Shown here: positions 20,401 to 32,400 of the stretch, one piece after another
Numbering within the stretch: position 1 is the stretch's first letter
Layout of the letters: the number at the start of each line of letters is the position of its first letter
The notes under the pieces: model-generated
Seen by the model: the letters and a program-made list of their open reading frames with translations, nothing else
What the model was told of the DNA's origin: nothing
Database searches by the model: none
Made by a program: the position numbers and the translations under genes
Origin: Echinarachnius parma
Lineage: Eukaryota; Echinodermata; Echinoidea; Clypeasteroida; Echinarachniidae
DNA: 64,000 nucleotides
Assembly (NCBI GenBank): GCA_037951105.1
Contig: JBAMJV010007776.1
Location: forward strand, 1 to 64,000
Direction: 5' to 3'

Positions 20401-23400
20401 GTAAGAAATATACTAAAAGTCGTGTTTGTAAAATAAGTTACGTAGCTAATAATTCAAACAATAACATTTTTATATTGCTTAACTTGTTTATGTAAATTTA
20501 AGATGGGGGAGGGGGGGGGGGGGGAATTAACCCGAAATGTAGCACTGTTAACTGTATTTCATGCCATTCTGTACCAATGATTGTTTCTTTGTTTCCTGCA
20601 GACAATGTCAGAATGCCAAGCATCACCTGCGACGCGACAAATTGGGCGATTGGTGGAATTCCGCACGAATGGACCGTTCAGACGACCGATGATTTAAGAA
20701 TTCTTGTTCAAACTCGTTCGAACTCCATGGGTTGGACAGTGACTGCAACTGACGCCTCGAATGATGCCATGGCCATGGTGACCAGAACGAGTTCGTTTCT
20801 CTCAGAGGGACCTTCGATTTATTTGGCGGTTAACCATTTACCCCCTCCGCCTTCCCCTGATATGCTCGTGATAGACGCTACGGCCGTCTTCGTCAATGGT
20901 AAAAATTGTATACTTCAAATTTATAAATTACGTCCCATGATCGATATGCCATGTAATGCTACAGTCACAAATGGTCCGATTTAGGCTATGGCGCCCGTAC
21001 GATGCCACTTTCAGGTGAAATATTGCGGGAATCTTGCGGCGCCCGCACGGGTGCCGTGGCTTTCGTACGGTCGCCGTTGCATTTTTCCTCGCCGTACGAT
21101 GTCAACAATTTGTTTAACGCGGAGTTAAAACAAAAAAGCATCGTACGATTTTTTACTTGCCGTAAGCCCGTAGAAACATCGTAGAGAGCATCGCACGGGC
21201 ACCACAAGGCATCGCACGGGCACAGCACGGACATCGCAGCCTTTTTTTTTTTTTCGAATATCGTACGATTTTGAGACTTAATATTTGGCCACTCAAATCG
21301 TACGGGTACCGTGGAGTCACCGTAAGAGTACCGTAAGGCACCCGTACGGGCACTTAGTTTGTGTTCACGGGGGCCGTGCGATTTATTTTTTATTTTAAGA
21401 CAAAGGTCATCGTACGGGGCCCGGAGAATAAGTGACTGCTACTCTAAAATACCACAGACATCGTATGATATCACGATTTCCCCACATCGTAGAAAATCCG
21501 CCGTAGGGAGAAAAATCATACGGCGCCCGGACCATTTGTGACTGTTGCATTCTTCTTCTTCTTCTGGTGATTCTGCTCAGGAGCAGGTCCTTATCACCAT
21601 CACACCTCTCTTCTCATGGCTCTTCTTTTAAAGTCTCCATATGGGCCGTTCGTAACAGAATCCATGACTGTAGCATTAGCCTTACTATTTATCCACTTTG
21701 TCAATCAGAACTCCTATTCTTGTATAATTACCATCGTTGTCAATGGAAGGGATATACTATATTGGCGCTTCAAAATAAAATATTTTGAAAAGTAGAGTGT
21801 AGGAATTTAAAAAGCACCATAGGCGGTATTGCGGTGGGAGAGGGGCTGTATAGGGACTGCAGCCCCCGGGAGTTTGAAAATGGCGATATTCGGACAAAAA
21901 TCACCCGCAGTTCGGGTAAAGCCATGTCGTTTTTGGACAAATTAATATCATATTCCGGAAAACTTATAATTGTTGTGATCGTGCTCACTTATGTTATATC
22001 GATTCATAATATATTGTATTGAATTTTAATATCTATAGAACCTGCACGTGAAAATATACGAAAGTGGCTTTTAAATTGATTTAGATAATCACATTAGTGG
22101 AGAAAAAAGGTTTGAATTTTCCAGGCGTCTGGATAGCACTCACAATCTGCCACTAACAATGCACATGCACATGTTACAAGGTCATCTGCAGGACCCACTC
22201 ACAATCTGCCACTAACAATGCACATGCACATGTTACAAGGTCATCTGCAGGACCCAGCAACACACTACCTCTTGGCACACTGCCCTCTCTTGGCGATATT
22301 ATGAACAAACTGACTGTGATGGGGGGAGATTTGACAGATGTGAGAAGCGGTCAGGCGCAGGTTGTGGGATCAATCATCTTCCTCAGTGCCAAGTTCGATG
22401 AGCTGACAAGAAGGGTGGAGGAGCTCCACACTGCTAACGTTTCGCTGAGAAAAGACAATGGAGAGCTGAAGAGCAGAGTGTTAGCACTCGAGACGCAGGT
22501 GAACAATTTAGAAGCGTATGGGCGCCGGCAGAACATCGAGATCGCTGGCATCCCTGAAACCCAGCAGGAGGATGTCGGGGCGGTAGCCCTAAAAGTCTTG
22601 CAGCGAGTGCAGAGGGATGTTGACATCAACGACATCGATGTCGTCCATCGACTGGGCCAGCCAGACCACATCCGGCAGGTCCATCACCGGCAACCGAGGA
22701 CCCAGCCCCGCCCAATCATCGTCCGCTTTGCCACTCGCAGGGTGAGAGACAAGGTGTTTGCCCAACGCAAACAGCTGAAAGAGACAAACATCAGCGATCT
22801 GGGTCTTGGCCTGAGGGGAGATGGCAACATCTTCATAAACGAGAACCTACTCCCCGCTACGAAGAACCTCTTGTACCTAGCCAACAGGACAAGGAAGGAC
22901 AAGGGATACAAGTTCCTGTGGACTTCAAACGGCAAGATCCTCGTGAAGAAATCTGCGGAGACACTAGCCATCGTCCTCACCTCTGAGGCCGATCTTGAAA
23001 AGATTAAGTAAAACTTTCGAAGAACAAAATGCAGACTAAAACTTTATTATCATGTTTGATGAAACAGAGTCTGTATTAACATCATGTCAGTGTTTTAGTT
23101 TAAGCCCAGAAGTATTCAATTCTACATTTAAAGATTTTCCAAAAGATTCGTTGAGCTTTTCGCATATTAATATTCGATCCCTAAATAAAAATTTTGATCA
23201 CTTTAATCTTTTTTATGATTATGTGCTTAAGCATAAATTTAGTATTATAGGCCTCTCGGAGATTTGGCAATTACATGAGGATACTGGATTTGGAATAAAT
23301 GGCTATAATTTTGAGTATAGAATTCGTGTAGCTGGCAGAGGAGGAGGTGTTGCTGCATTTATTAAGTCCGAGTTTATTTATGAAATTATTGACATGGATG

Positions 23401-26400
23401 TGCGCCATGCCGAATCTATATGGATTTATCTTCATGTGGATGATAAAATTGTTGTTGTAGGCAATATAGGAAACCTAACACCGACTTGAAAGAATTTCAG
23501 GAAAGTCTGGTTGATACACTATATAAGTTGAAGTTGGATAGACGCCATTATGTGTTAATGGGTGATTTCAATATTGATTTACTTAATATAACTCACAATG
23601 TAGTTGACGGATTTGTGACACGATTACAGTGCTTTGGTCTAGAACAGATTATTGTAAATGCAACTCGTAAAACTGAGTTTACAGAAACTTTGATAGATCA
23701 CATTTATACTAATTATAGTGCTGGTAATAATTATGCAGGTATATTATTGACGGATCTATCAGATCATTTCCCTATATGTGCTTTCTTTGAAAATATGACT
23801 TGTAGTAAAGAGTTAGGATGTTCAGTTAAAGTACGAGATTATATAAATTTTGATAAGGCTAAGTTTATTGCTGACCTTGCAGGTGCGTCTTGGCAAGAAG
23901 TATATAATTGTAGAGAAGTGGACAGTGCATATGAAAGGTTTTTGAAAATATTTGGAAGTGTTTGTAATGAATATGCACCATTTGTGGAAAGGAAAAATAA
24001 GAAGAATGTGAGTAAACCTTGGATTACAAAGTCAATAATGAAATGCATAAAACGCAAACATAGACTTTATTCTAAGGTTTTAGAGTCTAGATTTAATACT
24101 AATGTTTATGACAAGTATAAGCGGTATAGGAATCTGTTAACATCTGTTCTAAGGAATGCCAAGAAGTTATACTATGGTCGTCTGTTTAAAAAGTACGAGG
24201 GTAATTCAAGTAAAACATGGAAAACAGTTAATGAATTGCTTGGGAAACAGGATCAGACTAGGAAAGTTGTTGATAAATTACAAGTTGAAGTAGATGGTAC
24301 ATTTCAGGATTATAGAGAGCCCCAAGAAATAGTTGATATATTTAATGATTTTTTCGTGTCGGTTGGGCCAAGGCTGGCAGAAAAGATTAATGAGTTGCAA
24401 TGTGAACATAGTTATAAGGATTACTTAGGAGAACCTCTTAGAAATTCCTTGTATTGGTCACCAATTACTCATGCTGAGGTTGAAAGTGTAATTTTGAATT
24501 GCGATATGAAAAAGTCATGTGGTAGTGATAATATTCCTGTTAATTTATTGAAAGATGGTGTGTATTATGTGTCGCAACCACTCTCATATATTCTCATGTC
24601 TTTTCAATTGGGTGTCTTCCCACGTTCTATGAAGATAGCCAGAGTCAGTTCGGTGTATAAGAAAGGTACAAGAACTGATCCAGGGAATTATAGGCCTATA
24701 TCTGTCCTACCTATTTTAAGTAAAGTGTTTGAGAAGTTAGTGAATATTCGTTTAGGTAAATTCCTCGGAAAATATGAGCTATTGTATAAACATCAGTATG
24801 GTTTTAGGGAAAAGCATAGTACAAATTTATCACTGATTAGCTTGATAAATCAGTTAATTAAGTTTCAGGATGAAGGTCGAATTACTGTAGGCGTTTTTGT
24901 TGACTTTGCTAAAGCATTTGATACAATAAATCATGATATACTCTTGGGCAAGTTAGAAAATTATGGTGTACGAGGAACTCAATTGAATTGGTTTCGTGAT
25001 TATTTGAGTGACCGTCATCAGTTTGTGCATCATAATGGTTCCACTTCTGCCATGTCTTTAATTAAATGTGGGGTGCCCCAGGGATCTGTTCTAGGTCCTA
25101 CACTTTTTTTGATTTATATTAATGATCTGCCTAGATCATCAGACTACTTTAATTTTAGACTCTTTGCTGATGACTCTAATATTTTTCATTCATTTTTGCC
25201 TAATCAGGCAGATATTAATTTATTGGAAATAACTGATAATTTAAAACATATTGATGAGTGGTGTGATTCGAATAAGATTACTATTAATATAAAGAAAACA
25301 AATTTTATGATTATTAAGCCAAGGAGAAAAGAGTGTCGTATTGTTGGAGTTGTCAAAATTAAGAATGAGTTATTGAATGAGGTACACGTATCTCTTTTCG
25401 TTGGAATATATATTGATAGGTATTTGGTATGGGATGAACATATAAATAATTTATGCTCTGTACTTCGTAGGAAAGTAGGAATTTTGTATAGACTACGACA
25501 CTTTGTTCCTAAACAAGTCCTTGTATTACTATATTATTCGTTTATTCAGTCACACTTAGCTTACGGCCTTGAAGTCTGGGGAAGTGCACCTTTGATGTTG
25601 ATGAACAAAATATTGGTGTTACAGAAAATGGCTTTGAGAGCAATTACTTTCAATAATAGAATGGCCTCATCCTCCCCATTGTTTTATTCATTAGGTATAT
25701 TAGATGTGTTTAAGCTGTATACATTATTAGTAACACTTTTTATTTTTAAGCTGATTTATAAACATTTACCACACTCAGTGCTTGAATATTATACCTTTTT
25801 TGAAAACTCTTATAATACAAGACAAAAAGATGGAAATATTTTGGTTAAGCCTAAGATGAGAACAGAGCATGGAAAAACTTCAATCTCATTTCAGGGGTCT
25901 GATATTTGGAACAGTATGCCTTTGGAGATACGAAGACTTGATAGACTCCACCTTATTAAGATAAATGTAAAAAAGTATTTATTGAGTCATTACGTCTCAT
26001 AATCTTTTGTGATTTGCTGCCAAAGATTTTGTATTCTGTTGAAAAGTTTGATATGTTTAATATAATCTTATAGCTTAGTTGTTCTTAGTGGGTGAATGTC
26101 CACTATTGTAAATACTTAGAATAGACTGTTATTTAATCATAGTTTCTTGCCTCATTTAAATGTAAGTCATTTATTCATGTACAAAGGGTCCTACGCCCCA
26201 CTAGCAATAGCTGCTATTTCTGTAGGGTCCTTTTACCAATTTGTTTGTATGTTAACATTTCTTATATACATGTATCATTGTTGTTATATACTTGAACCTT
26301 TTGGTAATAAAGTTATTCATTCATTCATTCAGATCTTTGTATACCATTCAATCATGGCCGTAGACATGCACGGTAGTGTATAATAAATAATAGACACGTT

Positions 26401-29400
26401 TTATCCACTAGAATTAAGTTTGACGAGAACTGTTGTTTCCCATGACCTCTTATAGTAATTTTTTTTTACAATTCGTCTAATGCATGTTATGTCAGCTATA
26501 TTGTCAAGAGCGTCAGCATTCAATGGTGATATACGTCAAGTGTAAACATGCACGACGTAAAATCATGGGACTATACGACCTATCGACTACCGTTTTATAC
26601 AATAATGTAACATGTCAGACTGACCATACTAAATCTCTAGTTACGTTTGCTTTGTTTAATGAAGTAACGCTATGTTGTAAATATTGTATATCTACAGGAG
26701 TAATAAACATCTCAGATACTACCAACTGTGCCATTGAAATCCAGTCGAAATGGAAAGATGATGGTGAGTGTTGAAAAATTGTTTCATGCATTAGTTAAAA
26801 ACAAACAATAAACAAACAGACTGAATGTTGTTGTTGTTGTTTATTGTTTATTGGCGGTTCATTCAATTTGAATATTTTCGTTAATAACTAAATATTTTTT
26901 AATTCTTCTCATTTATTTTCTTAATTTTATTTGTTTACATTTTTGTTGGGGGGTGCATAAACTTTTTCAAACCATAATAAACAAAACCAAATTAAAGATA
27001 TCATCGGGCCAACCCGGCTCGGTGCATTGAGCAGGCTTCTCAACTGACAAATCAGTGTAGGCCCCCCGATGCATGGAGATGCACTCTGGTCGCCTTCGTT
27101 CTATTTTGCACCTATTGACCTATATACATCCGAATCCAAAAACAAAACAAAATTATATATAAAATAAAATAAAATCAAAAACAAATTTTCAATTATTCAA
27201 AAACATACAAAGGTAGCAAACATTTTGGGGCTTTGAAAGTGAAAGTGCAAGGTGCAGGGTGTTAATTTACTAATTACTTTTGAGCAAAATTTATATGATG
27301 ATCAAGCCATCTTCGTGGGCTGCATATATATATCCTGTACACAGACTCTGTACTGGTCTGAGCATGCATATAATATTACGAGTACTAAACACGTACAATA
27401 GGTAACAATTAAACCAACCTATTATATGGGTAATCTCCCCGTTCTTCTTACATAATCAACAAGAGCTTGTTGGAGAGGTCGCTCTAAAGAATTTAACAAA
27501 GTCATTATTTTTCCTTCTTCATATAAACCTGTTTCTGCCATTAACATGGCCCTTTGAACTATATACTCTGGGCACTGGCACAAAAAATGTGTAATCGTTT
27601 CAAATATACCCTCACAATTAGGGCAATACCCAGTATTGTGCTTTTTCAATACACATAAATTAACATAAACCAATGTTTCCCATTCTTAAACAATGCAATA
27701 TACTTTCATCTTTTCTATTATTTAATGTACACATGTATATACTCTTAACATTTTTGTGCACATCTTTAAGTAATGATTCAGTTCCTTCCCATCTTTTCTG
27801 CCATTTAACAAAACATCTGTTTCCTTATATAATGCTATTTATTTCATACCTTGCTAATTTATTATCAATTTGTATTTCTTTTTTGAAACCTCGTTTTGCT
27901 TCTATATCCACAATCTCATTACCATTTAGTCCACAATGACTTGGGATCCATTAAAAAAATGATAAAAATCCATTTATTCTTCAATTGTAAATACAAATTT
28001 AAAATTTAATTAACAGGAAGTTCCTCTTTGTGACTCTTTATGGCTTGTAAAGAACTTAAACAGTCGCTAAAACTGCCCCAGTATACAAACTAGGATGATT
28101 ATACAACCATTCTAAGGCGAGCACCGAGCATGGTGGCTTAGCGGTTAGAGTGTCCGCCTCATGCACGGGGCTCAATATATGTGCTAAATGAGCTTGTAAT
28201 GGCAAAATCTCAAGAACTGAATGTCAGATTTCATTCAAACTTAGTACCTGAATGTATCTCAGGAAGCCATTGTAGCAATCAGATGTTGTGGTCATGAGGT
28301 CAAAGGTCAAGGTCACAGGACTCATCATGCAAAAATAGCTTGTAATTGCAATATTTCAAGAACCAGTTGACAAATAACCATCAAACTTGGTACCTATGGG
28401 GTCATCAGGTAAACGTTTTTGGTCACGGCTCATATACATGCAAAATAAGCTCATAATTGTGATATATCAGATCTGGTAGACAGATTTCTATCAAAATTGA
28501 GTTGACGAATTAATTTAGTGTATGTTAATTTGGGCTTGATATACAGGGTGCCCCCCCCCCAAAAAAAAAAAAACAACAACAAACAAACAAAAAAACAAAC
28601 GGGGCACTTCCCACAATATAGTAACAACATAATTATGTCCATCGGATAGGGTGTTTTTTCCAATGAAAAACGATACCAAATACAGTAATTTTGGTCTTGT
28701 TTTTGTTTTAGGGCGCTCTGAGAAACACCATGTCAGGCTCCTATTTTTGTAATTTTTTACCAAGACAATGCCTGATATATCGGACTTACTGCCCGACATA
28801 GCATTGAACAACGAGCAATACGCGCGCTATTGTTAGTGGGCATTCAGCTGTGTGCCGAGAGAATGGGCATGGTTGTTTGATGATATGACGGGCAGTAAGT
28901 GCGATTTATCTATTTGTACGATTCTAGGATTTGTACACAAATCACAAAATTGAGCCATTTTCGGGCCGACATTCACTAACAAAAGGTCATGTGATTCGGA
29001 ACGGTATACCCGGTTGGCGCAAATTTGGTCTCAAAAACTGCGCAAGACTTCAATAAAAACAACTCGTGTAGTCGCGCGGCGATACCTGCGCGCGTTGCGG
29101 AATTATCACGCGAAACGTCAAGGGGGGGGGGGGAGGGGGGGGGGGGGGGTGGGGTGATACCCACCACTAATGGCAACATAAATGATTCCATTTGTTTTGA
29201 ATGTAGAATAGCCACCAAAACAACATACTAAAAGTTGACAAAAATCGGAGTGGTGGATAAGGGTCTAATTTGCATAAATTCAAAATGGCCGCCATACAGC
29301 CTTTTCAAGGCCATATCTCTGGATATGAAGCACTTAGAACATTAATTCTGGTGTCTACACTCATGTTTTCAAGGTCAAGGAACATGATAATGATATCATA

Positions 29401-32400
29401 AGTATCTTTAAAGCATCCTCTAACCAAATTTGCATAAATTTCCATACAATGTATTCAAAATGGCCGCCATAATTATGGCCTATTAAAGCCTATATATCTA
29501 TGTATAAGACACATTTCCATATTAACCATGCCATCAATATCAATATTTTCAAGATCAAATAATTTTCATCATTGAAAATACCCGAACATCACTCACCTAA
29601 TTTGCATAAATTCATAATATATTCAAAATGGCCGCCATATAGTCTATTGCAGTATATATCTCTGGATATGAAACTCAATGAAAGTTAATTCCGGGTTACC
29701 ATAGTTCTATACCAATGTTTTAAGGTCAAACAATATATTTATACCATCATATTTTCACTGGTCTGAGGGTCAAGAACTTTTGACTACATGTACTTTGACC
29801 TTTGTTTATCTGTCTTTCAATTGTTCAAACTCTTAGTCACAAGCCTATCCAGCGTCTTCTGACTCAAACACGACAGACAAAGTTGTGCAAACAATTCTGC
29901 ATACCCCACATTTGTGCATAAAAAGCAAAACATCTATGAGAAGTATATACAAATCATCAAAGTAATATACACAGAGCCTACAGCAAGAATTTACATGAAT
30001 GATACCATCACCGACTCAATTAAAAGGAGACCCTATGTCACCAAAGCTATTCACTGCAGCTCTGGATGAAGCATTCACGAATATGGACTGGAGCAACAAA
30101 GGAATCCTAGTAGATGTGGAATATCTCACCCATCGTGGACGAGGTGTGGCAAGATTGGTAGAGCGCGCGCTTGCCAATCGCGAGATCCCGAGTTCGAACC
30201 CAATGTATGCCCATCGCGTTTGTCCTTCAGCAAGACAATTAATCCACTATTGCTGCTCTCTACCCAGGTGTATAAATGGGGACCCGGTAGGAGTGGAACG
30301 TGTATGCAATTGTACTTGTATACCGTTAAGTGCGCCATATGGCTGCCAGAATGCATTGCTCCCAAGGGAGCAGAGAGTGCACGTCATGTGCGGAATGATT
30401 GTGAGTGTGTCCAATGACCGGGGTGATAATATTGTAAAGCGCTTAGAGATGATTATCAATCATATTAGGCGCTATATAAATCAAAACATTATTATTTATT
30501 ATTATCTCATATTCGCCGGCAATATCCTCATCCTAAGCCACAGCCACACCCCTGATGAGGTACAGGAAATGCTTCATGATCTTGCAGAGAAAAGTAGCAG
30601 AGCAAAGCAAAGCAAAGCAAAGCCGGCCTCAACATAAAGATGAGCAACAACAACCAAACCTCCAAGGTAACTAGGAAAAGACTTAGAAACATTAGATCAC
30701 TATATAGAGAAGAAGATCGCCCTCAATGCAGTGACACCGGAGAGGAAATAAAGAGACTCTACTCTTACCATCTCCGTGAAGAGGCAGGTATTTGACCAGT
30801 GTATCGTAACTGTTCTCTCATATGGAGCTGAAGCGAGCCCAGACAACCACAAAACGTTTTGGAATAAAGACTTAGGGTGACAGAACGGGATATGGAAAGG
30901 ACATGATGTCAAATATAGACCTAAGACAGAAATCAGGAGTGCAGGATATTATGTTGACAATCAAAAAGAAATAGAGGTGGGCAGGACACTTTAGCAAGGA
31001 GGTATGACAATAGACGGACACACAAAATAACAGTTTTGACTCCTAGACACCTAACTAGAAAAAGGGGGAGACAAAGCAGAAGATAGAGGGATAATTTAAC
31101 AGCACATAATGGCATTGCTTGGCAGAGAATAGGTCAAGATAGAACTAAATGGACAATTGGTGAAGAGGCCTTCCTCCTGCAGTGGAGTGAAGTTGGCTGA
31201 AGAAGAAAGACCAGCTGGTACATTGGCTACTACTGCAGTTTGTTTTGCAGTTGCATCGAACTACCTTCAGGAGATTCCTAGGAGCTGCAGATTTGTCTGA
31301 AGGAATCGGACTAAATTCTCTATCTCGCTCACTTCAACCCCAGGCCAATGGCTGGATTTAATTTCCCTTCCATTGCTGCATTGACAAGAATACATGCTGG
31401 CTATGAAAATAAGCAGCTGCATAAGTAGATTGCACTCTGGGTGGCACTCTACAGGTGCTGACCTTCTCAGGAAAACGTTGACGACGGAGACTGTTCAGGT
31501 TATCATCTGGCTAACTTTTGTATAGACCAACAATTGCTTTCCCTCCTGCTGATATAATATCAGTATTTGTGCTCCTTTGATCTCCAAAGACTTCTGATTG
31601 TACCTGAAAGATCTTTTTAGTGCGAACAAGCTTCAGAGCTGTTCCCTTCCCAAATCCATGACAATGGGATGTCGTGTCACAGCCAAGGAAAGCATGCATA
31701 CATAAAATGCTGTTACATAATTGTGGACTAAGTGCAGCATTCAGAAGTGATATGTCCGAACATCTTTGCTCCTTCTTCACGCAGTGCCGAGGTTCCGGAC
31801 GAAGGAACAAGTTCTGCATTGTTGTCTCGGCATGGTAACAAAGGAGAACCAGACTGTCCATATCATCTGCAACAAGAACAGTATGGGTATTTATTCCCTC
31901 AGCAATGGTGATATCAGTCTGGACAATGAGTAGATCATCATCTCCTGGATCATGTTTTGTAGGGCACCCAACCGGTCTTAGATGTCCGTTGATTAGCATG
32001 ATGAACTTCTGTTTGTTTTTACTGTTGGAGAGAAAGTCCTCCTTCTTCCCGTTGAATACCATCGAACCACAAACTTGTACAGGTACACAAACGCGCAATC
32101 CAGCTCGGCGTCTATGGATGACGTATTTCGTACTCGGGCCCTTCATGTAGCCATCAAACACCACAGTTGGCTTATCATAGTGTTTTTCCACATACGACAC
32201 ATACTGCTTGCAGATGTCGTCATATGATGAAACTTTGTTCCAGATGATCCTGTGCAGTAATGCTCCGCTATCTAAGATGTATTGAAAGTACAGATGCTCC
32301 TGGAGGCATGAAACGTCTCCAAGGTGTATAAGCCAGTTGAGCTTTGTTTGCCAGTCGTGGTGTGTACTTGTTCTCCAGTCGTGGTGTGAACTTGTTCTCG

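Larger units (their letters stand above)
22138..26331 (+). mobile_element. Nearly full-length LINE (CR1/L2/Jockey group)
   Basis: The element has a 5' region with two exact tandem copies of a 59-base unit starting ACTCACAATCTGCC (about 22138 and 22197), an ORF1, an ORF2 with endonuclease and reverse transcriptase, and an (ATTC)n 3' end at 26316-26331. Gene C shows the uninterrupted intron (CTCAAAATCTTTGTAATTGT at 61951-61970), so the insertion post-dates the B/C duplication. One frameshift in ORF2 near 23470 and little other decay mark it as young. Confidence 0.85.

Noticed and set aside
22138-22256. Pair of 59-base direct repeats as a CRISPR-like or iteron array
   Set aside because: There are only two adjacent units with no spacers, sitting at the 5' end of a LINE, in a genome with introns.
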